DNA of 64,000 nucleotides from Scilla litardierei (taxonomy: Eukaryota > Streptophyta > Magnoliopsida > Asparagales > Asparagaceae), in contig CM061132.1 of the NCBI GenBank assembly GCA_030789695.1, forward strand, positions 162,155,442-162,219,441, given 5' to 3'. The notes beneath the pieces were generated by a model. It was given only the letters and a program-made list of their open reading frames with translations. It searched no databases and was not told where the DNA came from. The position numbers and the translations under genes are program-made. Positions within the stretch are counted from its first letter, which is position 1. Each line of letters begins with the position of its first letter. Positions 44,254 through 56,251 of the stretch are shown piece after piece.

Positions 44254-45814
44254 CTGTCAGAGATTCGTTGCCGATTAGAAAGATTAGGCAAAAACGATTC
44301 ATAAGGTAACTAAACATATAACAGTTAATTGCTAATAAAAATAAAAAAATAGAATATACCTGCCATTACCATATATTTAAGCAAATCTATCCTGGTTCTG
44401 TTATAATGAAATGATCATATTGTGCTCTTAGGCATATTTTGTGCCTCCATAATTTGATATGCAAATCGGTTGAAGGGAAACCCGAAAAATCACCAACTCT
44501 AATTCTCTCTAGACAGATGCTATATGTGCAGAAATATTGCAATGACTCATTTTTTATTATGCCCATGGCCAGGCCCAGTTTCATGTTATTAAAAAAACCA
44601 AAACATAACTTACTCTCTCTCAACCATCTCCACTCAGACCCGACCCATTCCCCCATTCGATTCCTTTCTCTGCTAGCAACGAACGAAGTGACGGACGCGA
44701 GCGGCGATTGCGAACACGATCCGATAGATTTCAAAAGAAACCCTAGCCCTAATCTCTCATGCTGCCGCCCCTTTTCTGAAGATCCCGACTCCTATAAGAA
44801 CTCTCTTCACTCGTATCTATTTACGTGTCTCCCTCCATTATTTACACGCAACAAATTCTCGGGGTTTTCTCATGCAAAAATTAATTTCCTCTTTCTCAAA
44901 TTTTCCGACTAAGTTCGATTTGGTTCCGATTCTTTTCTGAATTTCTTTAGGTGTTTTCGGCTTGGTTTCGACGTTCACGATAGACCTTCTTTACTTTAAA
45001 CTGCAATTATACTCTTTTATGATTTGATTTTGCTTCGTAAATTAGGGGTTTTGGATGGAGATGATTCAAATTCATACGAATGGATTTTTCCTCCCTCTTG
45101 ATAAACATGGCATCTGTAGGGCAAGGCGGCAACTTTGCCACAGCCCCATACTTTTGATTTAGGGCTTCTGGGCTCTAGGGTTAGCCGCCGGGTTCTTCCC
45201 TCTTCAAAGGGGTTCGGCTGTGACCATTGTGGTTGTCTTTGCCCCTTGACTATAATCTGGATTTTGGGGTTTGGTTATTTTACCATGCAGTTTGCTTCGG
45301 TTGTGCCTTATTGTGTTTCGGCTACCCTTATTTGTGCCTCTATTTGTGTGCAGTTGCTTTTCTTTTTACTCTATAATGACGGCACTTTGCCACTGTGGTG
45401 TACAATATACTGTCTGATGATTATTGATGGCTTTTCGGTTAAGAATTTTACTGTAGCACATGTGATTAATTAATGTTCATACTTTCATATTTTGAGGAGA
45501 TTTTCCCTCGAGCTAGTAAACCCTAGAAACCCAAATATTGATGCCTAATGATATGAATCTGATCATATAGTTGACAAATACTTTTATTAATGATTTAATT
45601 TTCAGTTTTTAATTGTTTAAAGTCTTGATTGTTTATAAATGCCTTGTAGTGGATTGTGTAGTGTTTTTTCTTGCTTTAGAATTTGATGAAAATTGATTGA
45701 TAGATTGTTACAGTCAGAGGACATAAATTATGCAATTAGAATTGGCATATGGAGTTATTGATTGGTGGAATATTGATACATTGGAATTACTATTATAGAC
45801 ATTGCAGTTTTGAG
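44254..45814. other. Non-coding stretch with 5'-UTR-like CT-rich sequence
   Basis: 44600-44960 is rich in C and T on the plus strand, contains aaaccctag (44739-44747) and resembles a plant 5' UTR or promoter, possibly for a plus-strand gene ending at 47033. No convincing coding exon was found. No FAM91 upstream exon was found on the minus strand either. Confidence 0.3.
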
Positions 45815-46538
45815 CATGGTTTGAGGTATCGCCCGATACCTCTTGGTATCGGGCGTATCGGACCGGTACCGCCCAGTACCGGTCCGAAACGACAGCATAA
45901 AATCGGTACCCGGCCGAAACCCTAGGGTTTCGGCCGGTTTCGCCCAGTATCGGACGAAACTGGCCGAAACCCTAGGGTTTCGGCCAGCAAATGGGTAAGA
46001 AACTGGCCAAAATCAAAAAAAAAGAGGAAGAGGAAGAAGAAACTGAAAAAAAAATCAAACTTACTGGCCGCCGCCTGCCGCCTGATGTCGCCTGCTGCCG
46101 CTTCCGTGAGAGAACGAGAGGGGGGGGGACCGCGAGAGAGGAGGGGACAGAGAGAGAGAGTGTGTGTGTGTGTGCGTGAGAGAGAGGAATATTTTGAATG
46201 GTAAACTTGTAAATAAGTTATATGTGTAGAGGAAGATATTTTATGGCAACTTTGTAAATAAGTGATATGTGCACAAAGCAAAATGGTAGGTACGCAAAGC
46301 AACTCCAAGGCAAACTTGAAAATAAGTGATACGTGCGCAAAGTAAAACGGTGGGTGTGCAAGGCAAAATTCTAGCTACTTTAGTTTTTTACATATCTGAT
46401 AGATTTTATGTATTTAAAACTACCGATACTGACCAACCGAAATCCACGTCCGATACCGCCGAAACGGACGATACCGATATCGAAAATTAAATTTTCGATA
46501 GAGCGATACCCTCTCCGAAACCGATACCTAAAACCTTG
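45815..46538. mobile_element. Non-autonomous hAT-like element
   Basis: The 724-bp element has 17-bp terminal inverted repeats CATGGTTTGAGGTATCG and CAAGGTTTTAGGTATCG (3 mismatches). CAAGG fits the CARNG start of hAT elements. Flanks gttttgag (45807-45814) and gttttgat (46539-46546) form an 8-bp duplication with one mismatch. Subterminal regions are packed with ggtatcgg, cggtacc and gccgaaaccctag motifs in both orientations. No transposase. Confidence 0.72.
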
Positions 46539-46959
46539 GTTTTGATGACTATTCTTTTTACATAGTTTAGGAAGTAAAGAACTAGTGAGTAACTGAAAAA
46601 GACACTAAAATAGTTAGAATGAAATGTTGTTTTTGGGAACTCATAATTAAAGATAGAAAGAATGGTGGAGACTACGCTCATTGACGGAACTGTAATGATT
46701 TGATTGTGTCCTCTAATGATATCTTGGACCAATAAAATTTAGGGCACATGGGAGCTAGCCTGTGAATCCCGGGTGGTTCTTCAGTTCGCTCTTTTCCTTT
46801 ACATTATGAGTATAATATAAAAATGAAATGAATTGTTAGATAGACACAGTCTAGTGCTTAGTGTTATTGGCTTGTTTAAGACTAGGGTTGCATGAAGTTA
46901 TAATTGTTGTTTATTGTAAATATCGTCTACTTCATCCCCCTAAAATGTTTTCTCAATAG

Positions 46960-47033
46960 GAACTGAATCAGAGTACGACGAGGCTCCAGTGTTTGAGGAG
47001 TCTGAATTTCCAGTGGAGCGTGCCGATTTCTGA
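46960..47033 (+). CDS. Possible orphan terminal exon, acidic C-terminus
   Basis: A pyrimidine-rich tract ending in CAATAG precedes an open stretch ending with a TGA at 47031. In the only long frame it reads an acidic 23-residue tail, from TESEYDEAPVFEESEF to VERADF. No upstream exon was identified and I do not recognise the protein. The open length is not significant by itself; the splice-site context and acidic composition are the only support. Confidence 0.25.
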
Positions 47034-49570
47034 GTCCAGATTAATAAGGAGAGTGTTTACATTTTTTAAATCTTGCTTCCTTTATTGTTTAGAATGAAAG
47101 ACTAGTAGTTCTCTTTTAGATATGTTTTTGTATCCTTTAAAGGGTGAATTAAGTTAATTCTTTTATGAAATATTTAGTTCGCCCTATGTTGGTTTCGCTG
47201 GAACTTTGCATGACCTGGACAAATAATGAAAAATGTAATGGTACCCGGAAACGATGCGTTACAAATATGTATTTTTTTGAGTGAGAAAATGCCATCTTTA
47301 GTCTTATTTTGGTCTTATTTTATAATTACACCAAGCGGGAATATTTATTCTTCTTACCCTCATCTCTCCAAAAGTTCAATACTAACTCTTAATCTTCAAG
47401 GATTTTGGGTGTTTCCTAATGACACCTATGGCTTTTGTTAGAGTGGGAGTTTTTGTCAGCTCTGTGATTTTTCTTGCGGGGCTACATATTTTACCTTTCG
47501 TCCCTTTACAATGAAGATCCCCCATCTATAGAAGAGAAAAATGATCTTCTTTCCTACCTATGTTAGGACTCCTAAACCTATAATAGTTACATCATATGAT
47601 CTGCCTAACAAGTCAATCTAGTTTCAAAATTAGAATCCTAACAAAGGTAGACTAACTACTTAATTGAATTCGGATTAAATTTGGACATGCTGACATCTCG
47701 TGCCTATTCAGCCCATACTCTCATTTGACCTCCATTTTGTGCAATCTGGGTTTCTTTTTTGAACCAACAATCAGAATGTTAAGACAGCTTTAGTCTTATT
47801 CTCACATCTATGTACGGGTCTCATTAAATGACCAAAGCTGATAGACATTTCACCTTGCAGGAATTCCATTTTTGTGTCTTCTTTTGATGATGGCAATCTT
47901 CCTGATCATCTCCATAGCGATCGTATAGTACTCCCATTTAACTAGATTCTTTGGGATCAAGAGGAATTTGTAGGATTGCTTACTTGCTTGGAACAGTATT
48001 TATGTAAATATCCTGACAGCCAGCCATGAAGATTCTACGACAATGTACTTGACAATAAATAGCTACCTTGGTTAGGAATTTGGCACCAAACTTCAGATAG
48101 ATGATGTCAGGTTGACAACCAATTGCAAAAACTCATCAATTCTTTTTTTGGAGCTTTCACAACCTCGAGTCCTGCATAGCTGACCCCATTTTGATAGGGA
48201 AATGTGTGCTCATGCTGATTCTAATGATATACTACTTACCCACTAAATATATTTCAGCTGAAGCTAACTAGCCTATGGTGAAATTTATGATCAGAAAATT
48301 TATAGTTAAGCATAAAGTTTCAAAGGACAACTGAGCATTACAGTTACAAAAAGCACCTTCAAGTTCCAAAGCTGTCCAGAGAAAAGTAGAAGACAATGAT
48401 ATCTGCAACTAGAAGGGTTAAAGATGACACCAGCCCACAAGAAAATGCAGACAAAACAGATTGGTCAATAAGTCAAAAACAGTGAGAATGGGCTTATCCA
48501 AGGCACCAAACATCAAATTTGACAAAGTTGCCATTTTAAACGACCTGTTATATAGAAAGATAAAGTTACTGGATATTTCCATGAACGAGGGATCACATAC
48601 CATAATTCCAAAGTAGTTACAATAGATGAAGCGACTTCAGTGTTGGATTTTCAAACCATAAGGAATTAACCTTATAATGTTTGTCCTCATGGGAAACCTA
48701 ATATTACCACACAAAAATGAAGTCACGCAGCAAGATCTAGCTTGGTCCAATTGGTAACACCACTTGTTGGCCCGACAGACACTTTTTACCCCATTTATAC
48801 ACAAGTTGAATGCATCTGTGCAGATATGACAAATGCCTATCATCGTATTTGGTCATTGAGAGTTCAAGATTACATTAGATTAACAGGCATTGTTAAAAGT
48901 TAAGTAGCAGAAGCGATATAATTTTATTTTTACAGTGTGTCTTATTCTATGACTTAGAGAAAAAAGCAATTGCCTCCCAATAACAAACCATATCATGCTG
49001 CATCTTTCTTTCAACTTTTTCCTAGTCTAAGGGGAATTCAAATGTCACACTGGTTGCAAGATGGCCACCTTTCTGGTTTAAAAACTTTTGACTTTAAAGG
49101 AGATTAAGAAATTACAAGGAGAGGAACAATGGAGGAGGGAATATGAGATAGAACAAAATTGTTTCTGGCTTTCAGGGACTCCATAGTTCAGGGAATAACT
49201 GCAGTATAGCAATGACAGTATTGACTGTTGTCTCTTACCATTGAGGATTTGGTTATTGCACTCAGACCAAAGAAGACAAAAATCAGGCAAAAAGGTTGTA
49301 TACTAACTATTTCTAAAATGACGGAAACACATTGTCATCTCCTGATCGTCCAAACCCTAGCAAAGAAGGCAAGCCTTCTGAGCACAGACCCTTCATTGGA
49401 GCAAATCTAGTAAATTAATAATGGATAAAAGGGTGTACACCAAAGCCTACTGAGCTTCACAGAAAAGAGAGTTGTACCCTGATTATACCTGACAAAATTT
49501 TCTGATGTCAAGAATATATCTGAAAGAGCCAGAATCATGTGTCTTTTGCAGGCTTGAAGCCACCTTAATA
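47034..49570. other. Intergenic, no feature recognised
   Basis: AT-rich sequence without convincing exons, LTR pairs or inverted repeats. Short open frames here do not resemble known proteins. Confidence 0.4.
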
Positions 49571-50349
49571 TGTTGGGGAATGACTGTCCTTAAGATAATA
49601 ATTGTAATTAACACATCTTATTCGAAATAATAATATGTTATTTGGTATTCTTTATCATTATATAAATATGTAAATGATTGCATACATTGATAAAATTCTT
49701 GGATTGTGTAAGGAGAGGATTATAATGAAATTATGATAATGAGTCCTAATCAGATTGTTTAAGCACAATCCAGAATATTCCTGGTTGATGGAATACAACA
49801 CGGGATACTAATATTCCAAATAGACCAATGCACATTGATCATTACGATTAAGATGATAATACCTGATGTTATAACCATTTGATGTGGAGACATCATGAGA
49901 CTGTGTATATATGTTTGTGAAGAACAAGTTCACATAAAAACTCACAGAGAATCTTCTACATGATAACATACTCTTACTGTCAATAGAAGCTCACAAGTAA
50001 TAGCTGGTGCAGATTAGTCTTTGAACCTGAGGTATGCTAAAGAACCTTACACGTGAGAGATCTATACTCGTTAGTGATCAACAATACTTCAATTGGTACT
50101 ACGTATTTGCTGGGTATAGTTTAAACCATGCAAAGAGAGATTACGGTAAAGAATGAGATTCGTCTCCTCCGATATGATAGGTTAATGTCGTAAGTAGTTG
50201 ATATAGAATTATAGTAAATCCTTGGCTAAGGTAGAATAAATAAACTTATTTAGACTAATAAGCCTGATCCATATTAATTATAGTATCGTATTATCAACTA
50301 ACAATATTAAGATGTTATTAGGAGTTGACAGATATATATACCCTAAACA
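49571..50349 (+). repeat. Candidate solo LTR (Copia-like)
   Basis: The 779-bp stretch begins TGTTGGGGAATGAC and ends CCCTAAACA, with flanks taata (49566-49570) and tatta (50350-50354), one mismatch. A TATA-like gtatatatgtt lies near 49904. No second copy is in the window, so this is tentative. Confidence 0.4.
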
Positions 50350-50355
50350 TATTAG

Positions 50356-52983
50356 TGTAACGGCCCACTCAGCAGCCCAAGCCCGCAAGCGGGCCTTTCT
50401 TTTCCCCTCCACCTTTTTTCTTTTTTCTCTTTTCTCTCTCGTTTTCGCAGCGGACGAAAGCCCTTGTGGGCTTCGATGAAGCGTCGCGCCCCTCCCTTTC
50501 TCTCCCTCACACGATTCGCAGCGGCAGCACAAGCAGCCCCTAGGGCTCTTTGCGTCCCTCTTCCTCTCACGTGCTCGCGACAGCATCAAGGGGGCCCCCG
50601 CTATGGCTTTGACGCCAATTCGACGACAGCGACACAGCGACAGAACAACCCCCTTCGTCCTCTCCCTCGTTCGACGCGACAGCGCGCCTCCGCCTCGTCC
50701 CCTCCTTCCTTTCTCCTAAGCGACAGCAACCCCATCCATCATCCCTCTTCTACGTCCTCTCTCCCTCATCCTCTTATCCTTCCTCTGGGGTTCTCCCCTA
50801 TAAGACCACTCTCATCTCCTTACTTACAATACGTCCTTCCCTTTGCTGTTTGAGTTGGGTTCGGGTCTCCTCTTGCTTGCGATCTGATTCTTCCTTGCTG
50901 ATTTGGATTCGGTGGCTCCTTGGTTGCGGGTTGTCCATTACTTGCTGAAATTGGGATTCTGCGGCTCCCCTCTTGCCTACGGTTGGTGGTTCCTTGCTGA
51001 CGGTGGATGCGGCTGACCTTCTTCTGCTGCTTGATTGGGTTCGGCACCTTCTCTTGCTTGCAATCAGTCACTTCCTCGCTGATTTGATTGAGGTTGAGGT
51101 TCCTTGCTGGTTGATTGGGCTGCGGCTGCCCTTCCTGCTTGCTGGTGGTTGTGGGTGGCTTTCTTCCTTGTTGTCTGGGTTCGGCTGGATCCTTATTTGC
51201 TGTTTTGGTCTTCGATCCTTAATTATCTTGGTCATTCGGCTGCAAATTTAGGTAGAGACTATCCCCTATACTTCGATTCCAATTCTTGCTGTCTTGGGCT
51301 TCCTCGTTGTTGTTTGGTTGTCTCTTGCTTGCTGATTTGAGTTCATTTGCTTATTGTTGGGTCGGGTGGCTTCTTTACTTGTCTGGGGCTTTGGTCGCTT
51401 GCGGGTTGGGGTTACCTTGTTGATTGTTGGGTTCATGCTTCCTTGCTTATTGTTTTGCTTGTTATCTAGGGTTCGGCTCTTCCTTGCTTGTTGCCTACTG
51501 TCTTGGGTGGTTGTTACTTGCGGGTTTAGCCTCCTTGCTGTTATTAGGTTGTTATTGCTTGTGGCTTGGGTTCTGCCCCTTTCCTTGCTTGCGGGTTTTG
51601 GGTTTCTTTACTGTTGTCTTTCCTTACCTGTGGCTTTGGGCTCCCAGCTGGTTGTTGAGTTGTGGATGGCTTTCCCATTCTAGTTTTGGATTCTTGCTTA
51701 TTGTTATGTTTGATAGCTTTCCTTGCGCGTTATTTCAAGTCCCTGAGTTGTTGGGCTCGGCTGGTTCCCTCGCTTGTTGTTTTGGATTCCGGTATGGTTT
51801 ACTTGGGATCTAATCCCTCTGGCCTAGCGCCATCATGAGTTTAACTTTCGGGCTTTCTTATTCAAGCAATTATAATGTTTCTTCGTCTCTTGGTTCATTG
51901 CATGGAACAGTTGAGTGTTTTCATATCAATTTAGAGTTGGAATATCATGCCATAAGAAACATCCATGCCTTTATTTTATCATATTCCAGTTTCATTATCA
52001 TGTTGTCTCTTGAGCTAGCTAGTATCATGAAGTTTAATATTGTGCTTAAATTGTGTAGTCCATATGTTATTACATGTACGACAATGGACTATCTTGAGGT
52101 TGATTCTTGACGTGACATGTTACAACGGCAATGGACTTTCTTGACTCATGACAGGTTGACTCATGACTTGACTATACAGTTTAGCTAGTATTAAACTTGA
52201 TACACTGTACAACACTAAAATTAATAAAAGGTTAATTTCAGCTTGACTCACCGGGTTTCGGGAAACTTATGATCGAGAAAGTGCAGGAACGACTGGGACC
52301 AGATCTACAGCCCCTAGGTTAGGGATGACGTCTATCATTCAGATGGGTCCTGAGTCCGGGGACAGACATGGACGACCATCTTGATAGGTCATGGAGCTCC
52401 CGGCACAGATCACAGTGTTACAGCTCTTACCGTACGGTATTTTTTTCTTTTGGACTCGGCCCGGGGTCGCACCCTCGCGGTCTAGGTAGCTCTCAGTTGA
52501 ACAGGGTGCTTCCCTTCATAAGTCACGACCTAGAATTGGTTCACTTTAGTGAGTACCATCTTACAGTAGTTGTAGACATTTAATTTTCATACCATGTTAC
52601 TTCTTTGTTCAATACTATCATATCTGTGGCTGTCCTATCTCCTTTTTATGCACCCTTATTTTTCTGTCTTTTGTTTAGATATTGTCTACTCTATTGAGCG
52701 TGATGCGACCTCTGTTGCCCACTAGATACGACGCACATGATCATACGGAGACGCTTGAGCACGAGGAGTCAGACTTCCAGTGTAGGACTTTTGAGACTTG
52801 AGCCAACGGCAGGTGAGTGCTCTATTTACGTTTCAACAATAATGTAGTTTTTACTGTTCTTACCTGCTTTGTTATGCGGATGTCCTTACTTTCTGCACTG
52901 CTCCACATTGACTTCACTGGCACATGCAGGACCTGCACACACTTATTTCAATTATGGCGACACCCACGAAGCGGGACGTTACA
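50356..52983 (+). repeat. Solo LTR of the same family as 37544-39891
   Basis: The 2.6-kb stretch begins TGTAACGGCCCAC and ends GGGACGTTACA. It shares start, end and internal blocks with the minus-oriented solo LTR at 37544-39891, for example gtcacgacctagaattggtt near 52521. A TATA-like ccctataagac lies at about 50798. Flanking pentamers (attag and gcaac) do not match. The many hydrophobic open frames in 50970-51810 are by-products of TTG/CTT-rich repeats (ttgcttgctgattg-type words), not membrane proteins. Confidence 0.65.
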
Positions 52984-54372
52984 GCAACATAGTCATATGA
53001 TGAGTTAAAATTACACAGTAGTCATTACTAATATGCTCAGTATGTTTGGATGAGAACCCGATCTCACACCAACCAAATAATTAGATTCATAAACAGGTGA
53101 TCTTCACATGTAGCTAGCGTCACTGTTATACATGTAACTTGATTGTAGTGTACGATCCAATACTGAAGTAAGAAATCAGAATTAAAGTCTCACACAGGTG
53201 ATCAAGATCAACTCATCACGATAAACAAAAAAAACTAAATGTACATGTGATAGACATTATTCAATAATCGAAAGGGGTTGTGTTTGATTTGATTACGAGA
53301 AGAATTTATTATATAAAATTGCAATGTGTGAGTGAAGTATTACAAACTCTTGGTTCCAACAAAAGATCAAATATGCCATCTTCCAGACCTAATCAAAAAC
53401 AAAGTGGACATCGAGGCATGCCATGCTCATCATTGGCGATGCAAAGGTATAATCGATGATCACACGGCATCACTAGTTGCGATACAGCACCACCGATCAG
53501 TAACATTGATGGCGGCTGGCCAAGCCAGCAGTTCAACCAACTGACCAACGACTAACAACCGACAAGTGTAGGCCAGCTACTCGACCAAACAGCCAGATGT
53601 TGGCTGCTGGCCAGCAGCCCAGTCGCCAAGGTCGAGCAGCCAGCTCGGGTCAAGTTCGGTAATTAGGTGGGTTGGTCAAGTCCTATTAGGTTATAATCTA
53701 AGTGTTGAATTATAACTTAAACATTATGTACTCTTAGTCATGTTTATTTATCTAGAAATATTATTTTAGTCCCACAATAGTTGTGAAAAGAGTTGTCAAG
53801 GGATGCTAGCATTATAGACTCTTTTTCATTTCCTCATAAATCATCCATCAATCTTTAAGAGAATTAAATAACCTGAAAGCTTCGGTTTTAGGGTAAAATT
53901 TAATTCTCCCATAAGAAAAGAGTTTTCTCTCTCTCTCTCTCAAGTGCTACCAATACTTAGAATCGAGTTCGGGTTCGAGTTCTACACTTCTACTGTTAAC
54001 CTTGTGGATCGTGATAGGTTTCATCATCAAGATAAAACTACTATCACGCTGGTGAATGGATCTTAAGTCTTCATCATCAAAATTTAGGTTACATATATCA
54101 CTTAACAATATCCACATAAATGCATGATTTTTTATTATTAATATTGATCAATATTATCTGTAAATCTTGGGATATTTATGCTAGGAAAATTTTGAATTCT
54201 ATTGCTTCCGTTTTCCTAATAATTAGGATTTCTACCATAGTAGACTTATATAACGAACTTAGCAATTGAGATATCAGGCTAACTGGATGGAGCTGATTAT
54301 ATAACAATTTGGTGATGAACCCATGAGTTAAATTCAAGATTATCATTTTATAACATATGATTCATCTTTGTA
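52984..54372. other. Intergenic, no feature recognised
   Basis: Includes a CT microsatellite (ctctctctctctctc, near 53928) and a stretch rich in ggccagc words (53510-53640). No gene was identified. Confidence 0.4.
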
Positions 54373-54377
54373 GGTAT

Positions 54378-56206
54378 TGTTGGTAGCAAAGATCTATGAA
54401 GTTCATGTTTGATGATAACAAACGTGTGTGAACGGTTTGATGTGTGAGCTAAGTATTTTTCAGGTACAAATAAGAATGAACAAACAAGGAGAACAATAGA
54501 GAGAAACTATCGAGGATCAAGCAAAAGGCCGCATGCAAATTTCTTTAGGCCGCATGCAAATTTCTTTGCAAAATATATATATGTGTGTGCCAACTTGTAT
54601 ATTACTGTGCATACAAATTTGCATATGCAAATGTGCTTTCTCTTGGTGCAGGGAACAAAACAAATGGGCCACGTTGGAATTCAAATGTGAGTGGCCATAT
54701 TCAATTGGCAGTAGGCAAAATGTGTAGGCCTAAATCAAGTGTAATGGCAATGGTGTAAATAAAGTTCCCTTGCAAGGGTATGGGATTAATGGCTGAGGAT
54801 TTTGAATTAAACATCTCAAAGAGGCGTGTGCGGCTGAACGCTATCTGCTTACGGAGTGGCAACTTTGTAAATAGGCCAACTAGGGCTTTTAGCGAAATCC
54901 CTATAAAAACACCTGAGGGCCGGCCCAAATTTTAGGGCTCATCTCTCCCATATTGAAGCGGGCGGCTGCAACATCCAAGCAAAAAAAGTGTATCCTGCCG
55001 CATGTAACAACCAGTTAAATAAAGGGGAGAACTTTGTATTTTGCAGGCCGAAATTCTTGACCACAAAGCACAGCCGCATTCCTCATTGTTTGAAGTTCCA
55101 TGCATGTGATGGGACAAAGAATATTATAGAAATCCAAGATTAAGAAAAGGTGAGTGCTTCTAAATGAATACTTAATTATTATTGTACCTTGCTTTTTATT
55201 TTGCAGGTTGAAACGAAGAGGGCTTTGCATGTGAAAAGATTTTAGAAAGAGGAGGAGGGAAGAGAGAGAAGGAGAAGTTTTTCTTTAAAGCTTTTATTCT
55301 TAATTTGAATGCATTTGCCTGAATCTCTCCACAAAATTCGTTTGTCCTTTTTTGTTTGAAGAGCAACCCAATTTAATGCTTAAATGAATCTGTTTCAGTT
55401 CTAAAGGCTGGCCGAAATTGTTCCAAGCATTGATTCCTCTAAAGATTCAAAGTCAAGGGTCCATGCAACTACAAGCCTAGAGCAATATTCAAAGCATCAA
55501 GCCAATCAGCAAGGACCTCGCATGAGCATGCTGCCGATTTGTTTTGGAGATAAAAGCCTAGCTAGCCGCAGAACAGAGGGACTTGCAATTAAATTCCCCA
55601 AGAGCTCAGGCATTTTCTGGTGCCGCAAACTTTGATTTTTGGTGAGGTGCCTCAAGTTTCAATCTTTGGCGAAGGGCGCAAGTTTCATCGAGAGAGGAGC
55701 AGAACTATTGAGGGGGCATCGGAGACAACTACATCACGTCAGATATAGATCTGACCCGCGCTGAACGACAGAGACTACACATCATTACTGAGCATTTCTA
55801 AAACTCTATTTATTTATCTTTGTGTTGGTGTATCGATCTCTGTAGGGGAAACTTTACCATCTGTGTTATTTTTGGGGACCTGACGACTTTGGGAGTCGTC
55901 ACGGAGGGAGAGCATCTGACTAGATTGAGAGTGTAGAGCACGTGGTGTGCGTACGAGCTAGGTGAGGGTAGATTTGGGATCTTGACTCATTGTAGCCGTA
56001 CTTGATTACATATCTATCTAGTAGTTGCTTTCGGGGGCTGTAATAGGTCGTGGGGACGACCGAACCAGGGTATATCTGTGCGTATTCTGTGATTGCTATT
56101 TTATTGCCCTGTCTGTGCCTATAACTGCGTGGGATTGTTCGTGGGTTGCACGAATATTTTTATTAGCATATTCACCCCCCCTCTAGAATACGATCCAGAT
56201 CCAACA
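54378..56206 (+). repeat. 5' LTR of SIRE-like element
   Basis: 1829 bp. It has a tandem ccgcatgcaaatttcttt pair (54529-54566) and a TATA box CCTATAAAAACACC at about 54899. Confidence 0.95.
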
Positions 56207-56208
56207 AG

Positions 56209-56221
56209 TGGTATCAAAGCC
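56209..56221 (+). other. Primer binding site (tRNA-Met type)
   Basis: TGGTATCAAAGCC two bases after the 5' LTR. Confidence 0.9.
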
Positions 56222-56251
56222 AGTTTAGAGGATCTAGTCTAGATTTTTTAG

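Noticed and set aside
50973..51813. Leucine-rich, membrane-like open frames
   Set aside because: They arise from TTGCTTGCTGATTG-type repeats inside a solo LTR, overlap in two frames and lack a consistent family match.
50356..52983. Host gene with CT-rich 5' UTR at 50400-50850
   Set aside because: The segment matches the solo LTR at 37544-39891 in its ends and internal blocks, so the CT-rich part is better read as an LTR leader.
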